Both the position numbers and the translations under genes were made by a program. Under the pieces are notes generated by a model, which was not told where the DNA came from, ran no database searches, and saw only the letters and a list, made by a program, of their open reading frames with translations. DNA of 21,672 bases from CAZBEA01 sp964519355 (GTDB lineage Bacteria; Patescibacteriota; Microgenomatia; Levybacterales; GWA1-39-11). This document shows, one piece after another, positions 1-5,597 of this stretch (positions within the stretch are counted from its first letter, which is position 1; each line of letters opens with the position of its first letter). The stretch covers positions 1 through 21,672 of the forward strand of contig CAZFJW010000016.1 of the NCBI GenBank assembly GCA_964519355.1, given 5' to 3'.

Positions 1-5
1 TTAAC

Positions 6-97
6 AACCTTGTGAGTATTAATTTATAACAAGGTTTTATCCTGCACAGAGGAGTCGGATAGCATTACGTCTGGCTCTTTTTTGCAGGGTAGAACCA
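6..97 (+). promoter_or_regulatory. Structured 5' leader of cassette A
   Basis: Two consecutive hairpins are visible. Hairpin I pairs AACCTTGT (6-13) with ACAAGGTT (29-36). Hairpin II pairs ATCCTGCA (39-46) with TGCAGGGT (83-90, one G-T pair) and encloses an inner stem GAGTCGGAT (52-60) / GTCTGGCTC (69-77) that includes wobbles. Nearly the same element recurs at 1278-1361 with a different inner stem of similar placement, which supports a folded RNA. It lies about 33 nt before the first cassette gene. The promoter would be upstream of the window. Its function is unknown; a cis-regulatory leader or a recombination end are both possible. Confidence 0.7.
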
Positions 98-129
98 ATT
101 CTCAACTACCCAATGCAACGGAGAGATCC

Positions 130-306
130 ATGTCTAGTTGGTCATCGTCATCCACTAGTAGTCGCAGGGCGACTTCGAGTCCGGTTCGTGTGCATTCCGC
201 ACACGAGTCTGAGGCAGAAGATCCGTTCAGTGATTACTGGGACGATGAACCGAACCGCGACGAACCGATCGTTCGTCGCAAGCCGCTCGGGTGGGGTAAG
301 CGGTGA
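130..306 (+). CDS. Small Ser-rich hypothetical protein (cassette A, gene 1)
   Basis: This 58-residue protein is not recognised. It starts with a run of Ser/Thr/Arg (MSSWSSSSTSS), then has an acidic stretch (EAEDPFSDYWDDEP) and a basic end (RRKPLGWGKR), so it is probably largely disordered. The ATG at 130 is chosen because GGAG lies about 6 nt upstream, whereas an in-frame TTG at 82 lies inside the structured leader. The gene contains two perfect inverted repeats, 186-193/199-206 (8 bp, 5-nt loop) and 257-265/271-279 (9 bp, 5-nt loop). Its TGA stop overlaps the GTG of the next small ORF (GTGA), suggesting coupled translation. Composition is much more GC-rich than the backbone. Confidence 0.6.
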   Translation: MSSWSSSSTSSRRATSSPVRVHSAHESEAEDPFSDYWDDEPNRDEPIVRRKPLGWGKR

Positions 307-386
307 ATATCCGCTTCCAGATGACGCTTTGCAGCGTCGTCGCCATCGTGTTCGCCATTTTACCGATTCTGGTGGTGGCGAACTAG
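303..386 (+). CDS. 27-residue hydrophobic membrane peptide (cassette A, gene 2)
   Basis: A short ORF starts with GTG overlapping the TGA of the preceding gene and ends at TAG. It encodes MNIRFQMTLCSVVAIV followed by FAILPILVVAN: a short polar start, then about 20 hydrophobic residues, enough for one membrane helix. The 4-nt GTGA overlap is typical of translationally coupled genes. It resembles the size and make-up of small membrane peptides in general, including some toxins and regulators, but nothing assigns a function. It is short, so chance cannot be excluded. Confidence 0.5.
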   Translation: MNIRFQMTLCSVVAIVFAILPILVVAN

Positions 387-490
387 TTCCCTTAGTCCTG
401 CTCCGGAAGGAGTACCTATCCGAGGTTTTCGGATCTGATCTGGGTTCAGTCCCGTCGCTCACCAGCAGCGGGATAAGGGTGGAGACCAAC
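387..490 (+). promoter_or_regulatory. Intercistronic spacer with hairpins and TAGTCC-TGC element
   Basis: The spacer carries TTAGTCCTGC followed by CTCC-GGAA-GGAG, then ATCCGA-ggttt-TCGGAT. Similar TAGTCC(C)TGC strings followed by mini-hairpins lie after genes at 2236, 4888 and 5556. GGAG at 481-484 is the ribosome-binding site for the TTG start at 491. No gene is evident. Confidence 0.5.
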
Positions 491-1066
491 TTGCGTACCA
501 AGTTCGTCCTGGCGTTCTGCGCCGTAGTCATCATGGTCCTTGCCGCCGCGTGCGGCGATGGGCCGGATGTTGGGTCGGTCTCTCCGGAGATCGTCCCGGG
601 TTCGATTTCGACTCCTAACCCCCAGCCACCCGCTGGGCTTCAGGAGATCGATTCTGATCCCAACGCGCCATTCAGGTTCTTCGTCGACTCAAGGGGCGGG
701 CAGACTATCAGCTGCCGCAACGCAAACGAGTTCGTGATGGACATGCGCACATCGCTGGTTCCCGTGAAGATCAGGGATCAGTTCACCCGGGATACGGTCC
801 TTGTGACAGGGTTTTTCTTCGGAACCTGTGCGGACCCGATCAACCAGCAGAAGGTTCGAGATTTCCAGATGGCCGTCGTGGCTTCGATCCCAGAGATCGT
901 GGCCTCAAGGTCCTGGGGCTCTCTGGAAGAGCTGAAGGTGTTCATCCAGGGCGAGATCGATCGTCAGGCTGCGAAGCTTCCTCAGGCACTGAGGGACGCT
1001 TACGATGCGGTAGTGAAGGGGGAGTACTTCCTTCTCGACTTCACACCGGTGTTTGACGTGTCCTAG
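491..1066 (+). CDS. Predicted secreted lipoprotein, unknown function (cassette A, gene 3)
   Basis: This 191-residue protein is not recognised. The N-terminus MRTKFVLAFCAVVIMVLAAAC is a short basic stretch, a hydrophobic core and a lipobox-like end with Cys21, so it is probably a lipid-anchored exported protein. A Pro/Ser-rich linker follows (about 25-55), then a folded part with two further Cys residues. The helical C-terminal half includes SLEELKVFIQGEIDRQAAK. TTG at 491 is chosen because GGAG sits 6 nt upstream; GTG at 479 is the alternative. Longer in-frame extensions would read through the spacer and overlap upstream genes in another frame. The gene ends with two consecutive TAG codons just before the cassette tail. 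Confidence 0.65.
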   Translation: MRTKFVLAFCAVVIMVLAAACGDGPDVGSVSPEIVPGSISTPNPQPPAGLQEIDSDPNAPFRFFVDSRGGQTISCRNANEFVMDMRTSLVPVKIRDQFTRDTVLVTGFFFGTCADPINQQKVRDFQMAVVASIPEIVASRSWGSLEELKVFIQGEIDRQAAKLPQALRDAYDAVVKGEYFLLDFTPVFDVS

Positions 1067-1069
1067 TAG

Positions 1070-1117
1070 CTCACAAGGTTCCAGCCCCGCTGCTCACGAG
1101 CGGCGGGGCTTTACCTA
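1070..1117 (+). terminator. Cassette A tail: complementary 11-mer plus GC hairpin
   Basis: CTCACAAGGTT (1070-1080) is the exact reverse complement of leader positions 6-16. It is followed by a strong hairpin, AGCCCCGCTGCTC (1083-1095) / GAGCGGCGGGGCT (1098-1110), then TTACCTACA. The same tail occurs at 2281-2327 with a single T indel. The position after the last gene suggests termination or 3'-end protection, but the U-tract is poor. Confidence 0.7.
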
Positions 1118-1148
1118 CACTAACTCCATATATTTAATCCTATAGCAT

Positions 1149-1177
1149 TTGATTTTTATTCATTATTTTGATATAAT
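1149..1177 (+). promoter_or_regulatory. Promoter of cassette B
   Basis: TTGATT (1149-1154) and a consensus TATAAT (1172-1177) are separated by 17 nt. Transcription would start near 1184, giving an untranslated leader of about 200 nt before the GTG at 1393. Confidence 0.65.
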
Positions 1178-1277
1178 TTGCGTTTGTGTCTTTGAAAAGT
1201 TCCAGGCGTATTGCATGCCTAAATTACTTTAAAAGATATAACCAAACAATTCCGATTTATCGGTTTTGCTCTTTTAC

Positions 1278-1361
1278 AACCTTGTGAGTTTTTAATAACA
1301 AGGTTTTATCCTGTACAAAATTGTCAATTCTTTTGACACTTTTTAGCAGGGTAAAATCATC
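1278..1361 (+). promoter_or_regulatory. Structured 5' leader of cassette B
   Basis: This is the second copy of the leader at 6-97. Hairpin I is AACCTTGT (1278-1285) / ACAAGGTT (1298-1305). Hairpin II is closed by ATCCTG (1308-1313) / CAGGGT (1347-1352). The inner stem is TGTCAA (1322-1327) / TTGACA (1333-1338), unrelated in sequence to the inner stem of the first copy but in the same place. The conserved end reads GCAGGGTA. It lies in the 5' untranslated region downstream of the promoter at 1149. Confidence 0.7.
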
Positions 1362-1392
1362 AACATTCGCCCAGCAGAGAAAGGGTCAGTCT

Positions 1393-1710
1393 GTGATCAA
1401 AGGTCTGAGGATTCTGTCCGAGAGCGCAGAAGGCGCTATTTTTGCCCACGTCCGAGAGGAAGTGGGTGCAGCCGGCGATCTCATTGATCGCCTTACACAG
1501 GATCCAGCGCAAGTCGAACTTGAAGAAGGTCACGTCCTCGTGACCCTTACGAGTAACGAACGCGCGCTCCTGGTTACCAGCTCGCGCGGCATTGCCGCGC
1601 TGAGCGCTACGAGAATGCATGGACATCGATTCGGGTTCTTCCCGATCAGTGTTCTCACTCTCGCATCGCTTGATCCGGGCATCGCCAAGCTCATGGAGAT
1701 CGAAGACTAG
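1393..1710 (+). CDS. Hypothetical protein (cassette B, gene 1)
   Basis: This 105-residue protein is not recognised. The GTG at 1393 is preceded by AAGGG with 7-nt spacing; an in-frame TTG at 1321 would start inside the leader stem. Predicted features are alternating helix and strand (EVGAAGDLIDRLTQDP, then the strand-like EEGHVLVTLTSNERALLVTS) and no membrane segment, so it is probably a small cytosolic alpha/beta protein. The reading frame contains several perfect hairpins: 1474-1480/1486-1492, 1528-1534/1539-1545 and an 11-bp stem with one bulge, 1580-1590/1594-1605. Its TAG stop overlaps the AGGAG site of the next gene, so the three genes form one operon. Confidence 0.6.
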   Translation: MIKGLRILSESAEGAIFAHVREEVGAAGDLIDRLTQDPAQVELEEGHVLVTLTSNERALLVTSSRGIAALSATRMHGHRFGFFPISVLTLASLDPGIAKLMEIED

Positions 1711-1720
1711 GAGAAAAGTC

Positions 1721-1897
1721 ATGTCGACCAGGTTCATGGGAGATGACAATCGGTCGTCTCCGAAGAGAACGTTTGGTGACGAACTGCTCGAGCAGATAGT
1801 CCGCGAAGGACAGCTGTACGACGCGGCGAGTCAAATCTCAACGTCCGCCGTCAAGGCGGGCGAGACCACCACCCCCGACCCTGTCGGGGCTAAGTAG
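1721..1897 (+). CDS. Small hypothetical protein (cassette B, gene 2)
   Basis: This 58-residue protein is not recognised. ATG at 1721 has AGGAG about 8 nt upstream, overlapping the previous stop codon. A basic, polar start is followed by one likely amphipathic helix (FGDELLEQIVREGQLYDAAS) and a Pro/Thr-rich tail ending PVGAK. The start context AAAGTCATG resembles those of the genes at 1909 and 5598 (GTCATG). A hairpin CCCCGA/TCGGGG (1873-1878/1884-1889) lies at its 3' end. It ends in TAG followed directly by the GGAGGAGG site of the next gene. Confidence 0.55.
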   Translation: MSTRFMGDDNRSSPKRTFGDELLEQIVREGQLYDAASQISTSAVKAGETTTPDPVGAK

Positions 1898-1908
1898 GAG
1901 GAGGCGTC

Positions 1909-2238
1909 ATGTTCTTCAACGGAAAAACCCGCGGCGGCAAAAAGCATGCGGGCCAGGCAGAAGAGAGACCCAAAAAGCGCGCGTCACTGCTCGTCTTTTG
2001 CGGGGCGTACATCCATGACGGGTGGAGCGAGGGTCTTCCTGATCCTTCAACGCCCGACATGTGTGGCAACTGTTCGCGCGCGATGAAAAAGCGCGGACTC
2101 CAGGCCTCGTCCCCGTCGGAACCTGTCGGGCAATTGCCTGAGAGTTCCCGGAGTCTGGCCTCTATTCAACACCACACCATTCCCGTCGGGAAGAGGAGGA
2201 GACTGAAAGACGCCAGTCTCGCAGGCGCAGTCAACTAG
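1909..2238 (+). CDS. Possible small zinc-knuckle protein (cassette B, gene 3)
   Basis: This 109-residue basic protein has a very strong ribosome-binding site (GGAGGAGG). After a Lys/Arg-rich start it carries FCGAYIHDGW, then about 18 residues on PDMCGNCSRAMKKRG. The pattern of one Cys, a nearby His, and a CxxC followed by a basic helix resembles small treble-clef or zinc-ribbon knuckles, but there are only three Cys, so metal binding is a guess. The C-terminal third is Ser/Pro- and Arg-rich and probably disordered. A 7-bp hairpin (2199-2205/2214-2220) lies near the end. It ends in TAG followed by TCC, then the cassette tail. Confidence 0.55.
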   Translation: MFFNGKTRGGKKHAGQAEERPKKRASLLVFCGAYIHDGWSEGLPDPSTPDMCGNCSRAMKKRGLQASSPSEPVGQLPESSRSLASIQHHTIPVGKRRRLKDASLAGAVN

Positions 2239-2280
2239 TCCAGCCCTGGAAGGGGCACTCGCCTGAGGTTAGAAGGCACA

Positions 2281-2327
2281 CTCACAAGGTTCCAGCCCCG
2301 CTGCTCACGAGCGGCGGGGCTTACCTA
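2281..2327 (+). terminator. Cassette B tail: complementary 11-mer plus GC hairpin
   Basis: This copy matches the tail at 1070-1117 except for one T: CTCACAAGGTT (2281-2291), hairpin AGCCCCGCTGCTC/GAGCGGCGGGGCT (2294-2306/2309-2321), TTACCTACA. It is complementary over 11 nt to leader positions 1278-1288. Confidence 0.7.
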
Positions 2328-2442
2328 CAAAATTACTCTTAATTCATATACAAAAAATGATCGATATTTATAATTTATCTTTTCTGATAAATATTAATTT
2401 TTCTTCGATAATTTTTTAAGTGTTTTTCTTCTGTGAAAACCC

Positions 2443-2501
2443 TTGACATATTTTCACAGTTGTAGAATACTCAAGAGTATACTGATTGCAGGGTAGTACC
2501 T
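2443..2501 (+). promoter_or_regulatory. Promoter with palindrome and GCAGGGTA motif
   Basis: TTGACA (2443-2448) lies 17 nt before AATACT (2466-2471); a second possible -10, TATACT, is at 2478-2483. ATACTC-AA-GAGTAT (2467-2480) is an inverted repeat over the start region and could be an operator. TGCAGGGTAGTACC (2487-2500) repeats the 3' end of the cassette leaders (84-96, 1346-1358) just before the ATG at 2505. The sequence upstream (2328-2442) is AT-rich with a 7-bp hairpin, 2373-2379/2386-2392. Confidence 0.5.
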
Positions 2502-2504
2502 TTT

Positions 2505-2891
2505 ATGGATGATGCCTTTAAAAAAGCCGCACAAGAACAAATGATTCGGGATTTACCGAATAACATAATTGTAAAAGAGACGACAATTCTTCCTCCATCT
2601 CAGAATTCCGGAAATAAAGACCGCTCTATATTAATAGGTGGAATTCTTGTGGGAGGCATAGTGCTCATGCTTTCTGGAATTGGAGGAATGATGCTGTTTC
2701 AGAATGCGACCACAAAAGAGGCAGTTGTTAGGACTTTCGAATCTGAATTTGAGGAAGATACTCAGACCAGCGTGGTTCCGACTGTTCCACTTCGTGAGGA
2801 GTATGACAATCCATTTGAAGAATCGACCGCTTATGTGAATCCTTTCTCGCAAGACTACAATCCCTTTGTTCTTCTTGATGAAGGATACTAA
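2505..2891 (+). CDS. One-TM protein with NPF repeats (Patescibacteria type)
   Basis: The protein has 128 residues. A soluble N-terminal part of about 40 residues is followed by one membrane helix (about 41-66, SILIGGILVGGIVLMLSGIG onward) and an acidic C-terminal tail with three NPF motifs (102-104, 112-114, 119-121). I recall similar TM-plus-NPF-tail proteins from Candidate Phyla Radiation genomes, without an assigned function. It has no cleavable signal peptide. The following secreted Cys-repeat gene starts 4 nt after the stop, so the two are probably co-transcribed and may work together at the cell surface. Composition is AT-rich like the backbone, although the leader motif GCAGGGTA of the GC-rich cassettes precedes it. 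Confidence 0.75.
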   Translation: MDDAFKKAAQEQMIRDLPNNIIVKETTILPPSQNSGNKDRSILIGGILVGGIVLMLSGIGGMMLFQNATTKEAVVRTFESEFEEDTQTSVVPTVPLREEYDNPFEESTAYVNPFSQDYNPFVLLDEGY

Positions 2892-2894
2892 TAT

Positions 2895-4295
2895 ATGAAA
2901 AAACTCCCCATAATACTTCTTACTTTTTCGCTCTTTGTTTCTTTTCAATTTGGTATCGCATCGGCCCAGACTTCACCCGAAGGCTCGAGCGGGATAACAT
3001 TCCCAGTTGCAGAGCTTGGAAATTGTTCCTCAATCTCAGAATGCAGGGACTATTGCAATGATCCTATTAATAAGGATATTTGTATTGCGTATGCCAAAGA
3101 AAAAGGATTTTATAATGAAGAAAAATTAGAATCCAAAAAAGACGAAATTCTCAAAAAAGCAGCTTCAGAATTGGGCTGTACAACAAAAGAAGAATGCAAA
3201 GAGGTGTGTGCACTCGAAGAAAATCTTGAAAAATGTTCGTCTTTTGCTAAAAAATACAGTCTCCCAGGAGGGAAAAATACGTCTTCTGAATCTTCCTCAA
3301 TTCTAAAAAAAGCACAAGCCTCTTTGGGATGCATCACAAAAGAATCATGCAAGGAGGTATGTGAAAAAGAAGAAAACAAAACAAAATGTTCTGAATTTGC
3401 CAAGACGAATAATTTATCAGGGGGAATAAAGAAGGCTGGGCCAGGAGGGTGTACGAGTGAGGAGGCCTGTAAGGCGTATTGTGAGAAAGATGAAAATAGA
3501 GCTGTATGTTCTGAATATGGATTTATAAAGAAAAAGTCTTTTGTGGGTCCGGGAGGCTGCAACACAGCCGAGGCATGTAAGACGTATTGTCTTGAAAATC
3601 CAAATGAATGTCAGGCGTTTGACACAAAAAGGAAAGAGGAAAAAGAGAAAGCAGCAGAGGTAGTTAACAAAGAAGAAAAAGAGACTGAACACAAAGATAT
3701 TGAAACAGCAGGCAAAGAGAGTGAGCAGCAAAAGGGTGAACAAGAAAAAAGATCAATACTTAGAATTTTCCAATTCGGTAAAGAAGAAAATGAATCTAAG
3801 AAAATCGAACCATCAGCAACTCCAAAGCCTATATCTACACCTACACCCAAAATTGAAAAATCAACTGAAAAGGTAATAAAAAAAGTACAAAATGATACGA
3901 GCATCTCTTCTTCTACACCTGCACAATTTAAAAATCAGACCCCATCTAATCTTCTAAAACATACCAAAGCAGAAGAAGAGGTGAATAAAAAGATAGAGTA
4001 TTGCATGCAGAAAGGATGTATCTGGAAAGAAAATTATTGTAACTGTGCCTATAAAATGACTCCAACTCCTGTTAAATCAAGTTCTACCACGCTTCTCAAA
4101 CCCATAAATCAGACTTCTTCTGTTGCAGTGCCTTCAGCATACCCAACCCAAACTGAAGAATACAGAGAACAATATTATCTTGAACATAAGCCCACCTCAA
4201 CTCCTGATACTGATGAATCAGCAAATTCAAGTTCAGTGCAGGGGATTTCGACATCGGAAGAAATCTTTGGGTTTTTCCGTTCTTTATTCCGCTAA
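2895..4295 (+). CDS. Secreted Cys-repeat protein (Patescibacteria type)
   Basis: The protein has 466 residues. A signal peptide (about 1-24, ending IASA) is followed by five Cys modules with the pattern C-x5-C-x3-C-x8-C at Cys44/50/54/63, 95/101/105/114, 146/152/156/165 and 186/192/196/205, and a shorter last one at 222/228/232/239 (x6). A Lys/Glu-rich linker, a Pro/Thr/Ser-rich region and one further Cys cluster (about 373-390, CMQKGCIWKENYCNC) come next, then a low-complexity tail ending in FGFFRSLFR. The modules are probably disulfide-stabilised helical hairpins. I recall such repeats in secreted Candidate Phyla Radiation proteins; no activity is known to me. It is in an operon with the NPF protein (3-nt gap). 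Confidence 0.75.
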   Translation: MKKLPIILLTFSLFVSFQFGIASAQTSPEGSSGITFPVAELGNCSSISECRDYCNDPINKDICIAYAKEKGFYNEEKLESKKDEILKKAASELGCTTKEECKEVCALEENLEKCSSFAKKYSLPGGKNTSSESSSILKKAQASLGCITKESCKEVCEKEENKTKCSEFAKTNNLSGGIKKAGPGGCTSEEACKAYCEKDENRAVCSEYGFIKKKSFVGPGGCNTAEACKTYCLENPNECQAFDTKRKEEKEKAAEVVNKEEKETEHKDIETAGKESEQQKGEQEKRSILRIFQFGKEENESKKIEPSATPKPISTPTPKIEKSTEKVIKKVQNDTSISSSTPAQFKNQTPSNLLKHTKAEEEVNKKIEYCMQKGCIWKENYCNCAYKMTPTPVKSSSTTLLKPINQTSSVAVPSAYPTQTEEYREQYYLEHKPTSTPDTDESANSSSVQGISTSEEIFGFFRSLFR

Positions 4296-4346
4296 TTTCT
4301 GACTCTTTTTAAAGTAAAAACAATACACTCATTTTATCTCATAGTG

Positions 4347-4355
4347 TGCTATAAT
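4347..4355 (+). promoter_or_regulatory. Extended -10 promoter of cassette C
   Basis: TGC-TATAAT matches an extended -10 element. No good -35 is visible at the right distance. The start would be near 4362, giving a leader of about 190 nt before the GTG at 4551. Confidence 0.5.
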
Positions 4356-4369
4356 TACCAAGTTTTTGA

Positions 4370-4509
4370 TAAAAAACTTCGCTTGCATTCAAAAGCTTGG
4401 ATGCTTCGGCTATTTTTTACTCAATTGCACATTAAAATTTCGTGTGGAAATATTTTATGCAGATGGCCCGTTGAGCCCTAATCTCTAGGACCCAGCGCGC
4501 CATCTGCAT
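4370..4509 (+). promoter_or_regulatory. Structured 5' leader of cassette C
   Basis: There are two structures. The first has an outer TAAAAAA (4370-4376) / TTTTTTA (4413-4419) helix around GCATTC (4385-4390) / GGATGC (4399-4404). The second is a perfect 11-bp stem ATGCAGATGGC (4457-4467) / GCCATCTGCAT (4499-4509) enclosing GTTG/CAGC and CCTA (4477-4480) / TAGG (4486-4489). The plan, a long closing stem with an inner stem shortly before the first gene, resembles leaders A and B, but the sequence is unrelated. The boundary from AT-rich to GC-rich DNA lies at the second stem. Confidence 0.6.
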
Positions 4510-4550
4510 GTGAAAAGTGTAGGTGAGTATCCAAGGAGGCACATACTGCC

Positions 4551-4865
4551 GTGGAACCTGAGCAAGGCACCATAACCTGGATCAACAAGAAGAAGGGACG
4601 AATCAAGGTCCGCCTCCAAGGCGGCAGAACGGTTCGTTTCTGGCTCGTCAGAGTTCGCATGCCCGTCACCAATGACGGGCGCGTTGAGCTGGCGGACAGG
4701 GAGACTACCCATGAGGCATGCTCCCGTCTACGTACGGGAAGTCACATGCTTGTGTGGTTGGAAACTTCTTGCTCTCAGGTCAGAGTTCATCGGGCGACGC
4801 CCAAAGTTCTCTGGCTTGAAGCAGAACTGGCCGCCGCATCCAAGTCGACAGTCATCGCTTCCTAG
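4551..4865 (+). CDS. Basic OB-fold/cold-shock-like protein, tentative (cassette C, gene 1)
   Basis: This 104-residue basic protein starts with GTG, with GGAGG 11 nt upstream. The N-terminus EQGTITWINKKKGRIKVRLQ has the rhythm of a cold-shock domain start (G-T-x-x-W-x-N-x-x-K-G), followed by further beta-like segments (RTVRFWLVRVRM, HMLVWLETSCSQVRVH). A nucleic-acid-binding OB-like fold is therefore possible, but the RNP motifs are not convincing. Strong hairpins lie inside the frame, GCCCGTCA-CCAA-TGACGGGC (4661-4680) and TCCCGT/ACGGGA (4722-4739). A second frame (ATG 4711 to TAG 4890) also has a ribosome-binding site, so the exact coding frame after about 4711 is uncertain. Confidence 0.5.
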   Translation: MEPEQGTITWINKKKGRIKVRLQGGRTVRFWLVRVRMPVTNDGRVELADRETTHEACSRLRTGSHMLVWLETSCSQVRVHRATPKVLWLEAELAAASKSTVIAS

Positions 4866-4885
4866 CACCTACCAAGTTCTCATCA

Positions 4886-4931
4886 TCTAGTCCCTGCTCT
4901 GAGGGTAAGACGGGTGGCGCCTAGGAGGCGC
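4886..4931 (+). promoter_or_regulatory. Intercistronic element with SD-containing hairpin
   Basis: CTAGTCCCTGC (4886-4896) matches the string at 5555-5565. Downstream, GCGCCT (4917-4922) pairs with AGGCGC (4926-4931), burying most of the AGGAGG ribosome-binding site of the gene at 4942. Melting of this hairpin would be needed for efficient initiation, so it could couple or regulate translation. Confidence 0.5.
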
Positions 4932-4941
4932 AATAGTCAAT

Positions 4942-5547
4942 ATGACACAAGAGCCTACATGGATTGCAGAAGTGCAAGTCATGGCCAGTTCTCTGAGTGG
5001 CTCAGCAGATCGCTGTCGGGTCACACAGATAACGCTCGGAGACGCTCGCGCAGCTCTCAAAGCGGCAACAGCCGCAAAAGAAGGCTTTTCGAGCGAATTC
5101 GATACGTACCTTGAGCGGATCAGTGCCGCTCGTACACTCGAAGAACGCCGCGCGGCATACAACAACGCGCAACAGTTCCAGACTCAGCGCGGGGCAGAAC
5201 TCGAGACAGCTTTTTCCCGTGCGCAAAGAGTTGCTGAAGACGCTGAGGTTCAAGAAAGACGTGCTCGTCAAGAGCTCGTTCAGGTCATCAAAAGCCTGCG
5301 TGAGGACCTCGACGCAATAGACCTCGACGCAATCGAATATTATCCCCCTGATGAAGAGGATGATGATTCGAACAGCTCGTCCTCAGGCAGCGGAGGCGGA
5401 AACGTTCCGCCGGTTCCCGCGCCTATCGTTCCGCATCTCCCTCCGGGATCGACCTCGGCAGCTGCCGAGGTTCCTCGTTCCGATGGTGATACGGACGATG
5501 ACGATTCGATCGTCGGTCGCCCTGAGTGTCCTCGAGTCGCGGTCTAA
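4942..5547 (+). CDS. Coiled-coil protein with acidic Ser/Gly/Pro tail (cassette C, gene 2)
   Basis: This 201-residue protein is not recognised. Residues about 30-125 are Ala/Glu/Arg-rich and helical, with heptad-like spacing (AARTLEERRAAYNNAQQFQ, RVAEDAEVQERRARQELVQV), so a coiled coil is likely. DLDAI occurs twice in a row, encoded by a 15-nt tandem direct repeat at about 5307-5336. A strongly acidic and Ser/Gly/Pro-rich tail follows (YYPPDEEDDD, PPVPAPIVPHLPPG). There is no signal peptide or TM helix. The ATG has GGAGG 13 nt upstream within a hairpin. The frame contains a perfect 20-bp palindrome (5452-5471) and a 7-bp hairpin (5395-5401/5405-5411). It ends in TAA, unlike most genes of the plus-strand cassettes. 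Confidence 0.6.
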   Translation: MTQEPTWIAEVQVMASSLSGSADRCRVTQITLGDARAALKAATAAKEGFSSEFDTYLERISAARTLEERRAAYNNAQQFQTQRGAELETAFSRAQRVAEDAEVQERRARQELVQVIKSLREDLDAIDLDAIEYYPPDEEDDDSNSSSSGSGGGNVPPVPAPIVPHLPPGSTSAAAEVPRSDGDTDDDDSIVGRPECPRVAV

Positions 5548-5597
5548 GACCACCTAGTCCCTGCCCGCGGGATAAAAGGGCTGAAAAGGAACAAGTC
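5548..5597 (+). promoter_or_regulatory. Intercistronic spacer with CTAGTCCCTGC element
   Basis: The spacer contains CTAGTCCCTGC followed by CCCGCGGG, as in the spacer at 4886. AAGGAAC lies just before the ATG at 5598 and is the likely ribosome-binding site. Confidence 0.45.

Noticed and set aside
113..490. N-terminal extension of the lipoprotein ORF to an ATG at 113
   Set aside because: It would overlap two better supported short genes in another frame, reads through hairpins, and hides the lipoprotein signal peptide inside the protein.
148..534. Long antisense ORF in cassette A
   Set aside because: It is a shadow ORF caused by GC-rich coding on the other strand; its content is low-complexity Arg/Ser and it has no ribosome-binding site or promoter.
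1..2327. Integron cassette array with attC sites
   Set aside because: The shared ends do not show the GTTRRRY/RYYYAAC core sites, and the repeats flank operons with their own leaders rather than single promoterless genes.
3110..3904. Antisense ORFs opposite the Cys-repeat gene
   Set aside because: They mirror the repeats and Lys/Glu-rich linker of the real gene (Ser/Phe-rich translations) and lack start signals.
4711..4890. ORF with ATG at 4711 ending in TAG 4890
   Set aside because: It has a ribosome-binding site and a small Cys pair (CLCGW), but it overlaps the frame from 4551 that reads more like a protein throughout. It was kept only as an alternative in that entry.
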